Assembly (NCBI GenBank): GCA_017501025.1
Contig: JAFVXS010000153.1
Coordinates: 1 to 5,677, forward strand
DNA length: 5,677 nt
Direction: 5' to 3'
Origin: Alistipes sp.
Lineage (GTDB): Bacteria > Bacteroidota > Bacteroidia > Bacteroidales > Rikenellaceae
Shown: positions 1-5,677 of the stretch, in pieces
How the letters are laid out: each line of letters starts with the position of its first letter
Numbering within the stretch: position 1 is the stretch's first letter
Notes under the pieces: generated by a model
What the model saw: the letters and a program-made list of their open reading frames with translations, nothing else
Databases searched by the model: none
Told to the model about the DNA's origin: nothing
Position numbers and translations under genes: made by a program

Positions 1-210
1 AGTAAGTATCTCAAACTGCTCTCTTATTATAGTGTAGAGACCCAATTCGATGTAACTATCGACAATGGTGTTGCCGCTATTATAGCGACTAATTCAACAG
101 GCTCTTCGAAGCAGATGATTTACAACCACAGTAATTCCTCTGCTACATCTCGTTATTTTGCTTGTTATAGCTCGACAGATGCCGGAAAGGCTGTCTGCAT
201 CTATCGTCTT
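1..210 (+). repeat. Partial first copy of a repeated protein domain
   Basis: The protein coded here (YLKLLS, then FDVTIDNGVAAIIATNS, then YFACYSSTDAGKAVCIYRL) aligns by eye with the end of the same protein coded at 1372-1602. The order of conserved elements is the same: a YL motif, a beta strand of the type WTIDI or FDVTI, and a final aromatic-rich strand followed by an I-Y-hydrophobic pair. This is homology at protein level; the DNA is clearly diverged, so it is an old domain duplication and not a recent DNA repeat. Confidence 0.65.
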
Positions 211-1605
211 GTAGGTGCAAAACGCACTATTCCTACTGTGGAGGCACATATCACCGTACCTAAAATTGACGAGAAAGTTATTATATCCGAGGATGCTACA
301 CAGACCGCTACCGCAATCGACGAGGTTATATTCGATTATGTTGGCGACTGGACCATCTCGGTTAGCGACGATGCCGATTGGCTCACAGTGGCATACAATG
401 CAGAGAAAATCACCTATACCGCAGAGGCTAATACCGATACAAGTGCTGCACGTTCGGCTACGGTAACTATTACTGCTTCGAGAGGTGAAGAGACATTGGT
501 GCCTTGGACATTCACTATTGAGCAGAAGAAAGCTCCTACGGTAATCTCTATTGCCGATTTTGCGGTTTTGTCAAAGGATTTAACCGCTGTCTATAAACTC
601 ACTGGTAAGGTTAAGACTTTGGCGACATCTTCTTCTACTGCTTATGTTTTGGAGGACGAGAATGGCAATGTCGCAAATATCAAATATCTGTACACCGAAG
701 CTGGTGATGCTGTATGGGGTCACGATGATATAGACGTTAAGGTTGGTGATGTTATAACCGTTACTACCGTTCCTATGGGCAGCAAAAACGGTGGTAGCTC
801 TACATACCATTCTATTTATAAGGGATACTATCGACTCACTGCAAAAGCTTCGCCTGAACTTATTGGTTATGAGGGAGGCTCGGCAACAATTACTCTTGCA
901 ACAGAGGGTAATATGCTGCCTGTTGATGGAGTTATTAATGGTGCACCAGCAGAGGAATACGACTTTGTAACATTCAACTACACCGCAAATGCCGCAACTG
1001 CAACTGTAACATTTGCAACAAATAGTGGCGGTTCGCGTAATGCCATATTTGACTTTACTTATGGTGCGACTTCTGTATCGGTAAAGATTGGACAGAAGAA
1101 CCACCCATCGGTAAAGACTGGTTGGTTCCTTGTTACCAATTTGAGCGAGTTGGCAGTAGGCGATAAGGTTATTATTGCAGCCAAGAGCGTAGATGAAACT
1201 ATTGACTATGCTATTAAGACATATACATCGTCAAATCCATCATCTAACCCTGCTATTGAAATTGAACTTCAAGGAGATTCAATTAGCAGTGTAGAGGGTG
1301 TAGAGCAGTTCACACTCGAAAGCGGACTCGCTGATTATGCCGGTACTTGGGCATTTAAGTGTGACAGCCAGAGTAGATATCTGAATGTCACAAGTGGTTC
1401 TCTCAAATTGAAATCCACTCTTGCACAAGAGGGCTCGTGGACAATTGATATAGCAGCGGATGGTAAGGCTACATTGGTTTCTAAAACAACCAATACCAAG
1501 ACTACCATTATGTTTAATGATGCTCAAGCTTCAAAAACTTTTGCTTCTTATGCTCCAACCCAAACAGGCAGGGGTGCAATTTATCTTTACAAAGAGTATA
1601 AATAA
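1..1605 (+). CDS. BACON-domain surface protein, 5' end cut off by the window
   Basis: The frame is open from base 1 to the TAA at 1603-1605, giving 534 visible residues. The Met codon at 115 falls inside a domain, so it is not the start. Domains by visible residue: 1-72, the end of a beta domain finishing YFACYSS...VCIYRL; about 81-177, a BACON-like domain (WTISVSDDADWLTV, RSATVTIT, ending IEQKK); about 178-281, an OB-fold-like domain resembling DUF5689-type modules (YKLTGKV, YVLEDENGNVANI, VKVGDVITV); about 282-368, a second BACON/Ig-like domain ending IGQKN; 371-534, a domain opening WFLVTNLSELAVGDKVIIAA and closing AIYLYKEYK, like the N-terminal fragment. Proteins of this type in Bacteroidales are usually exported lipoproteins; any signal peptide would lie upstream. 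No catalytic motif is visible, so binding or structural work at the cell surface is inference. A lipoprotein gene follows 9 bases later. Base composition is more AT-rich than that gene. Confidence 0.9.
   Translation, partial: SKYLKLLSYYSVETQFDVTIDNGVAAIIATNSTGSSKQMIYNHSNSSATSRYFACYSSTDAGKAVCIYRLVGAKRTIPTVEAHITVPKIDEKVIISEDATQTATAIDEVIFDYVGDWTISVSDDADWLTVAYNAEKITYTAEANTDTSAARSATVTITASRGEETLVPWTFTIEQKKAPTVISIADFAVLSKDLTAVYKLTGKVKTLATSSSTAYVLEDENGNVANIKYLYTEAGDAVWGHDDIDVKVGDVITVTTVPMGSKNGGSSTYHSIYKGYYRLTAKASPELIGYEGGSATITLATEGNMLPVDGVINGAPAEEYDFVTFNYTANAATATVTFATNSGGSRNAIFDFTYGATSVSVKIGQKNHPSVKTGWFLVTNLSELAVGDKVIIAAKSVDETIDYAIKTYTSSNPSSNPAIEIELQGDSISSVEGVEQFTLESGLADYAGTWAFKCDSQSRYLNVTSGSLKLKSTLAQEGSWTIDIAADGKATLVSKTTNTKTTIMFNDAQASKTFASYAPTQTGRGAIYLYKEYK
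1372..1602 (+). repeat. Second copy of the repeated protein domain (C-terminal half)
   Basis: This stretch codes for RYLNVTSGSLKLKST, then SWTIDIAADGKATLVSK, then TFASYAPTQTGRGAIYLYK, matching the fragment at 1-210. The whole domain probably begins near 1111 with WFLVTNLSELAVGDKVIIAA. The motif set (W-x-LVT, L-x-x-GD, a SWTI strand, and a closing Y-K or Y-x-L) is one I associate with multi-domain exported Bacteroidales proteins; the domain has no function I can name with confidence. Confidence 0.65.
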
Positions 1606-1614
1606 TCAACGTAT

Positions 1615-3078
1615 ATGAACTTGATGAAAAATATTCTCCGATTGGCTATGGTGGCATTTGCTGCCATAGCCCTATCGGCTTGTGAAAAGGGCTCGGAGTC
1701 GGGCGGAGGCGAGAAGGATGCAGTGGTTTTTGCAGCCGATGTCGATAACATCACCGCAACCTCTGCCAAAATTAAGGTCTCGCACAACGGAAAGACCGCA
1801 GATAGTTGGTATGGACTCCTTACAACCGACGTCACTACTCGCGAGAGTCAGCTTATAGAGGAGTGTGTCGCAACATTGCAAGAGGGCGACCTCGACTCGC
1901 AGTTGATTTTCAACAAGAACTACACCAAGATTTTGACACCACTCTCGCCAAACACCACCTACAAGTATATCGCTTTCGGTCTTACCGAGGATGGCGTTGT
2001 TTATGGCGAGCACGCCGTAGTTGAGTTCACTACCCTCTCGAGCAATGGCGACGGAGAGGGCGATGGCGATGGCGAGGATGAGGTTTACGACAATATGCTC
2101 CCAAATCCTGCGTGGAGCATTGCCTACACAGGTGTCGGAACGGTCAATGGAACAGAGTATAAGCACACCGTGACTGTAAACAGCACCGACAATAACCCTT
2201 ATATAATCTCGGTTGTCTATGCCCGCGAATATGACCCATCAAACCCATCGCAACTCCGCGAATTTGGCGAGCAGTTGATCGATAGTCTGACAGCATACCT
2301 CGAATCGCACAATGCAGCCTATGGAGCATCGCTCACACTGAACGATATGCTCTTCCGTGGCAATGGTATCGATGCGTTCGACCACCTCGATCCGGGTTAC
2401 TACATTGCATTGGCTATGGGTATCACCTCGAAGGGCGAAGTGAGCGGTTTGTATGCCGTATCGCAGACATTCCACATCGAGGAGGAGGCTCCAACGGCTC
2501 TCTACTCGTCGTGGCTCGGCGACTGGGTTTTCAAGGGCGATAACAACATCTCGAACAATGTGGTTATCGGTCGCAAAGTGGCGAATAAGTCGATAAATCT
2601 GATGGGCTTGCAGGGACTTCCATTCGCTGTTGCCGGAGAGTACTCGACAGCACGTAACGATGTGATATTCTACGCACAGGTTGTCGCACAAAATTACGAG
2701 TTCAGCGATGGCAGCGTAGGCGATATTCATCTTGTAGGCCTCAACGATGCGGGCAAACACTACGGACTCGATAATGGCAACTACGGTATTGCTATTGCGG
2801 GAGTTCTCGAAAATGGCAAACGTGCAATTGTTCGCTATGGATTGAACGACCCCGGCTATCCAAAGCTTGTGGCAATGATGTTGGTTGCTTATCAGGGCGG
2901 ACAATACTACACGTTGAGTGATGAGATTCCATCGTTCAACGGCATTGCAGAGCTTGCACCTGCGGAGACAACGTCTTCTACGAAATTGATGCTCGGCACA
3001 AGTCGCCTCTCCGCCTTGCAACAACCTCTCCGCCTCGGCAAAAAAATCGAGACTGCACACTTTGACTTCAACCGCTAA
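1615..3078 (+). CDS. Exported lipoprotein with FN3-like and beta domains
   Basis: The protein has 487 residues. Its N-terminus is a lipoprotein signal peptide: basic MNLMKNILR, a hydrophobic core, and the lipobox LSAC with Cys23 as the predicted lipidation site. EKGSES and a Gly stretch follow; charged residues just after Cys resemble the surface-export signal of Bacteroidetes lipoproteins, though the match is loose. Residues 37-141 look FN3-like (ITATSAKIKVSHNG, LSPNTTYKYIAFGL, ending VVEFTT). Residues 145-156 are a Gly/Asp/Glu linker. Residues 161-289 form a second domain of the same broad kind, with an apparent helix (FGEQLIDSLTAYLESH). Residues about 296-445 form a beta domain starting SSWLGDWVF, and the last 40 are a basic Ser/Leu-rich tail. 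The ATG at 1615 is taken as start; ATG 1624 would also leave a working signal peptide. No Shine-Dalgarno is visible. It lies 9 bases after the BACON-domain gene, so co-transcription is likely. The ligand is unknown. Confidence 0.92.
   Translation: MNLMKNILRLAMVAFAAIALSACEKGSESGGGEKDAVVFAADVDNITATSAKIKVSHNGKTADSWYGLLTTDVTTRESQLIEECVATLQEGDLDSQLIFNKNYTKILTPLSPNTTYKYIAFGLTEDGVVYGEHAVVEFTTLSSNGDGEGDGDGEDEVYDNMLPNPAWSIAYTGVGTVNGTEYKHTVTVNSTDNNPYIISVVYAREYDPSNPSQLREFGEQLIDSLTAYLESHNAAYGASLTLNDMLFRGNGIDAFDHLDPGYYIALAMGITSKGEVSGLYAVSQTFHIEEEAPTALYSSWLGDWVFKGDNNISNNVVIGRKVANKSINLMGLQGLPFAVAGEYSTARNDVIFYAQVVAQNYEFSDGSVGDIHLVGLNDAGKHYGLDNGNYGIAIAGVLENGKRAIVRYGLNDPGYPKLVAMMLVAYQGGQYYTLSDEIPSFNGIAELAPAETTSSTKLMLGTSRLSALQQPLRLGKKIETAHFDFNR
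2047..2082 (+). repeat. Low-complexity Gly/Asp/Glu linker coding repeat
   Basis: A hexamer-like unit of the type GGCGAN recurs about six times with small changes (GGCGAC, GGAGAG, GGCGAT, GGCGAT, GGCGAG), coding for alternating Gly and acidic residues, 145-156 of the lipoprotein. It separates the FN3-like domain from the next domain and is best read as a flexible spacer. Repeats of whole codon pairs could expand or contract without a frameshift. Confidence 0.8.
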
Positions 3079-3098
3079 ACGGTTATAAACCTAAAATC

Positions 3099-3137
3099 AG
3101 AGCCTGCCTAACACAACGGTTAAGCAGGCTCTTTTTT
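3099..3137 (+). terminator. Intrinsic terminator between convergent genes
   Basis: A perfect 9-bp stem, AGAGCCTGC (3099-3107) with GCAGGCTCT (3124-3132), is extended inside by TAAC (3109-3112) pairing GTTA (3119-3122) across one C/A mismatch, leaving a 6-base loop. A run of T follows to 3137, then ATTTT. It lies 20 bases after the lipoprotein stop and ends the plus-strand pair. On the minus strand the same hairpin is followed by GATTTTAGG, so it may also stop transcripts from the flippase gene, with a weaker T run. Confidence 0.88.
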
Positions 3138-3153
3138 ATTTTGTATGCGACAT

Positions 3154-4569
3154 CTAACGACGTGACAGATATCTTTTAAGGTGTTTGGCGTTAAGCACTG
3201 CCCAGATTCCACCCCCTGCGGTCAATGCAACACCGACTGCAACAAAGTCGTTCTCTATAAAATAGGAGCAGGCAATACAGATTGCTACCGTAGGCAACGA
3301 AAGCCAAAGATTTTGCAGAATAGCATCAAACGGCAGAGGTATCAACTTATGGCGGACAACATACGCCACATAGGTAAGCGTTACGACTATCTCCGAAGCC
3401 AACAAAACAACTGCCGAACCGACACTTTGCAGCGTAGGCACAATCGTTATGTTGATTGTCAGACCCACAACCGCTCCCACAATCGAGGCTACGAGCAGCA
3501 CCTTCTCGCGACGCAGCGGCATAAGCACCTGAATTGCCAAAACCTGTGCAATACCCACCGCAATCGCTGCCGGCATAATAATACGCATCGGTTGAACCGG
3601 ACCCTCGAAGCCCAAGCCCGAGATAACACCTATGATTTCGGGAGCCAAGACTATTACGGACAGCGTCAATGGCACAATAAATCGCATCATTCCGTCGAAC
3701 GACACTCTGATACTATGACGGAACGCATCATTGTTACCCTCCGCCAGCAATGCACTCATACGCGGCATCATCACACTCGTATATGAGGAGAAGAGACCCA
3801 TCATTATCGTATAGAGTTTGAAAGCGGTCGTATAGTAGCCAACCTGCACATTATCGGCAACCAATCCGAGGTACATCACGTTAAATGTAATATACATCGA
3901 GGTCATAATACTATATATGCCGAGCATTATATTCTCGCGGAAATATCGCTTTACGTTGAGCAGATAACGCCAATTCAAACTTACAAAGTTTTTGGCGTAA
4001 AGAATATTTATCAGAGCATTTGCAACAACGGTCATCACCGTCATCACAAAGTAGAGGAAATAGTCGTCACTCGAACGTACAAAAAGAAATATCGCAACCA
4101 CATAGAGCAGTTTGATTGCCAAACTTCGCAGCGTAATATAGCGGAAGTTCTCCAAACCTGTATAGAGCCACTCTACAAGGAAGGTCGTAAAGAGAATCTT
4201 CGCTGCACCAACCCAAAAGAGCGAGGCATTTTCGGCAAAACGCCCAACCGACAGCACTATCACTGCATAGACAATAAGCGTAATAATCGTAAATAGCATA
4301 TTAAGCCCCAACACGGAGCAGAATACACGCGAACGCTCCTCCTTATCGTCACGAGCCATAGCTATCTCACGTGTACCAAGCAGTACCACGCCCAATGCTG
4401 CAAAGAGCATAAAGTAGCTGACCGTATTATCGACAAAATTTACTAAACCAACCCGCTCAACACCCAAAGCCCTCGAAACATAAGGGAATGTCACAAAGCT
4501 GACAACATAGGTAGATATTGTCAGCAGAGCCTTATAGAAAAAGTTGGAGCGGATGGATGGAAGTGACAT
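3154..4569 (-). CDS. Wzx-type polysaccharide flippase (oligosaccharide flippase family)
   Basis: This is a complete 471-residue inner-membrane protein of the polysaccharide transporter branch of the MOP superfamily (COG2244/RfbX type). Members move undecaprenyl-linked oligosaccharides from the cytoplasmic to the periplasmic face. Hydrophobic stretches cover most of the length, compatible with the 12-14 helices usual in the family, for example at about 13-31, 43-66, 88-108, 153-164, 172-191, 213-236, 297-318, 329-350, 356-378, 384-404, 421-438 and 442-460. Family-like signatures are the N-terminal FVTFPYVSRALG (25-36), EWLYTGLENFRYITLRS (133-149), a basic loop at 193-212, and GYYTTAFKLYTI (244-255). 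The ATG at 4569 gives a normal N-terminus (SNFFYKALLTIS). The stop is TAG. It starts 33 bases after waaA ends, with no terminator or evident promoter between them, so it is probably in the same operon. The substrate (O-antigen, capsule or another glycan) cannot be told from this sequence; no glycosyltransferase or polymerase is in view. Confidence 0.95.
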   Translation of the reverse strand: MSLPSIRSNFFYKALLTISTYVVSFVTFPYVSRALGVERVGLVNFVDNTVSYFMLFAALGVVLLGTREIAMARDDKEERSRVFCSVLGLNMLFTIITLIVYAVIVLSVGRFAENASLFWVGAAKILFTTFLVEWLYTGLENFRYITLRSLAIKLLYVVAIFLFVRSSDDYFLYFVMTVMTVVANALINILYAKNFVSLNWRYLLNVKRYFRENIMLGIYSIMTSMYITFNVMYLGLVADNVQVGYYTTAFKLYTIMMGLFSSYTSVMMPRMSALLAEGNNDAFRHSIRVSFDGMMRFIVPLTLSVIVLAPEIIGVISGLGFEGPVQPMRIIMPAAIAVGIAQVLAIQVLMPLRREKVLLVASIVGAVVGLTINITIVPTLQSVGSAVVLLASEIVVTLTYVAYVVRHKLIPLPFDAILQNLWLSLPTVAICIACSYFIENDFVAVGVALTAGGGIWAVLNAKHLKRYLSRR

Positions 4570-4602
4570 ATCGGATATTACCTACCGAAGAGTTTTTCAG
4601 CC

Positions 4603-5677
4603 CTACGAAATAACAGATTTAACAAAAATCTCCGTTGTACCCTGGTGCTTTACGGTGTATTCCCGAATACGCATCGACTGCTCCGCCAGCAGTGCCGCAT
4701 CGTCACGCAACGGCTCAAACCACCCACGCAACGACTCCGCATCGGTCACCGACGAGGCCACGCCTATCGATATCATATCGCAAGCCTCCTTAAAGCGTTG
4801 ATAGTTCGGTCCGAATGCCAATGGCAGTCCGAATGTTGCTGCTTCGAGAGTGTTATGGATGCCTACACCGAAGCCGCCGCCAATATATGCCCACTCGGCA
4901 TAACTATACACCGACGACAAGATACCTACCGTGTCCAAAATCAGCACCTGTGCCGACTCTACCGCTGCATCATCCGTGCGTTCGACATACTCCGTATATC
5001 GCAATGCTTTGTGTGTTATGCGACTTTGAAGCGACGCTATACGCTCCTGCTCCATCTCGTGCGGTGCAATCACAAACTTTATATCGGGATTCGACTCAAT
5101 AATATCCAACAAAATCTCCTCGTCGGGACCCCAGGTCGAACCGGCAACAAAGAGTCGCGAATTGCCCTTAAAACGCTCTACAAGTTCGATTTTATGGCTA
5201 TTTTTGGCAATCTGTGCCACACGGTCGAAACGGGTATCGCCACCAACAATAACATTGTCATAGCCCAATCCCGAAAGCAGTTGCTGCGAAGCCTCATCCT
5301 GTACAAAGATTGTCTCGTAGGTATCGAGTGCAACTCGCCACAACTCGCCCCAAGGTCGGAAAAATACGGAGTTGCTGCGGAAGATTGCCGATACGAGGAA
5401 TACCCTCATTGAGCGAGCCCTCATCTCCGACAACATATTGAGCCAAAACTCATACTTCACGAATATTGTAATTTCGGGGTGGGCAATATCCAGAAAACGC
5501 TTTACACGACAAGGCAAATCGGCAGGTATGTAGAAGACATAATCGGCACCCTCGTAGTTTTTGCGAATTTCGTAACCCGATGGCGAGTAGAACGTAAGCA
5601 GAATTTTGTGGTCTGGTTTCAATTCACGGATGCGTTCGATGATAGGTCGTCCCTGCTCGAACTCTCCCAACGATGCG
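4603..5677 (-). CDS. waaA: Kdo transferase WaaA (KdtA), N-terminus cut off by the window
   Basis: This codes for 3-deoxy-D-manno-octulosonic acid transferase, a GT-B glycosyltransferase (family GT30) that adds Kdo from CMP-Kdo to the lipid A precursor on the cytoplasmic face of the inner membrane. The frame runs through the right edge: the last whole codons give Ala-Ser-Leu-Gly-Glu, the known SxGE motif region, whose Glu matches the proposed catalytic base in Aquifex WaaA. About 50 residues, including the usual N-terminal membrane anchor, are missing; 357 are visible. Other family motifs, by visible residue, are KYEFWLN (74-80, the WPN region), GGDTRFDRV (145-153), GSTWGPDEE (179-187), VIAPHEMEQER (202-212) and GGGFGVGIHNTLEAATFGLP (265-284), the nucleotide-sugar binding region, then FGPNYQRFKEA. 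The C-terminus is complete, ending in TAG. The flippase gene follows. Whether it adds one or more Kdo residues cannot be read from the sequence. Confidence 0.97.
   Translation of the reverse strand, partial: ASLGEFEQGRPIIERIRELKPDHKILLTFYSPSGYEIRKNYEGADYVFYIPADLPCRVKRFLDIAHPEITIFVKYEFWLNMLSEMRARSMRVFLVSAIFRSNSVFFRPWGELWRVALDTYETIFVQDEASQQLLSGLGYDNVIVGGDTRFDRVAQIAKNSHKIELVERFKGNSRLFVAGSTWGPDEEILLDIIESNPDIKFVIAPHEMEQERIASLQSRITHKALRYTEYVERTDDAAVESAQVLILDTVGILSSVYSYAEWAYIGGGFGVGIHNTLEAATFGLPLAFGPNYQRFKEACDMISIGVASSVTDAESLRGWFEPLRDDAALLAEQSMRIREYTVKHQGTTEIFVKSVIS

Noticed and set aside
115..117. ATG as the start of the first gene
   Set aside because: The frame is open back to base 1 and the residues coded before it belong to the same domain that is repeated at the C-terminus. 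No signal peptide follows this Met.
580..1104. Open frame of 174 codons on the minus strand, opposite the BACON-domain gene
   Set aside because: It is Cys/Ser/Arg-rich without domain signal, and the plus-strand reading has coherent beta domains through the whole stretch.
1582..1589. TATCTTTA, close to the Bacteroidetes -7 promoter element TAnnTTTG, just before the lipoprotein gene
   Set aside because: The last base differs and no TTTG element sits at the expected distance upstream. It is inside coding sequence, and the 9-base gap favours co-transcription.
2047..2082. Calcium-binding loop in the acidic Gly linker
   Set aside because: The Asp/Gly spacing does not hold the DxDxDG pattern with the right following residues; a flexible spacer explains it better.
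2239..3060. Open frame of 273 codons on the minus strand, opposite the lipoprotein gene
   Set aside because: The translation is rich in Cys, His and Arg with no domain pattern, as expected from the opposite strand of a gene with this codon use. The plus strand has a clear signal peptide and domains.
3181..3786. Open frame of 201 codons on the plus strand, opposite the flippase
   Set aside because: The translation is dominated by His, Asn, Arg and Gln, the complement of hydrophobic membrane codons. It is a shadow of the flippase gene.
4645..5412. Open frame of 255 codons on the plus strand, opposite waaA
   Set aside because: It lies opposite strongly conserved WaaA motifs, and its translation is Arg/Cys-rich without recognisable features.
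5668..5670. TTG as the start of waaA
   Set aside because: The frame continues to the window edge with Ala-Ser before Leu-Gly-Glu, which is the conserved WaaA motif region. Starting here would remove the N-terminal anchor and most of the motif.
1..5677. CRISPR array, insertion sequence, tRNA, rRNA, phage or defence genes
   Set aside because: No regularly spaced DNA repeats, transposase or terminal inverted repeats, or RNA-gene signatures were seen, and nearly all of the window is covered by four coherent coding regions.

Overview
The window looks like chromosomal DNA of a gut-type Bacteroidota, most likely order Bacteroidales. The reasons are a BACON-type domain protein, a lipoprotein with a short acidic and Gly-rich stretch after the lipobox cysteine, starts without a clear Shine-Dalgarno sequence, and a Kdo transferase with Bacteroidetes-style sequence around its motifs. 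A family such as Rikenellaceae is possible, but I cannot fix the genus by eye.

Left half, plus strand (1-3078): two genes 9 bases apart, probably one transcript. The first is open from base 1, so its 5' end lies outside the window. It is a large all-beta surface-type protein: the tail of one domain, a BACON-like domain, an OB-fold-like domain, a second BACON/Ig-like domain, and a C-terminal domain of the same kind as the tail at the start. The second is a complete lipoprotein of 487 residues with an FN3-like domain, an acidic Gly linker, a middle domain and a C-terminal beta domain. Their ligands cannot be read from the sequence.

Middle (3079-3153): a short convergent intergenic region with a strong intrinsic terminator for the plus-strand pair, possibly also serving the minus-strand genes.

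Right half, minus strand (5677-3154): waaA (kdtA), the Kdo transferase of lipid A/LPS inner-core synthesis, running off the right edge so that its N-terminus is missing. It is followed 33 bases downstream by a complete Wzx-type polysaccharide flippase. The pair fits envelope glycan assembly: WaaA adds Kdo to the lipid A precursor on the cytoplasmic face, and the flippase probably moves a lipid-linked saccharide across the inner membrane.

I see no CRISPR array, tRNA, rRNA, insertion sequence, phage gene or recognisable defence system. Nothing here is convincingly a new system. The points most worth a second look are the repeated domain architecture of the first gene, the pairing of the two surface-type proteins with a base-composition step between them, and the coupling of a Kdo transferase to a flippase.
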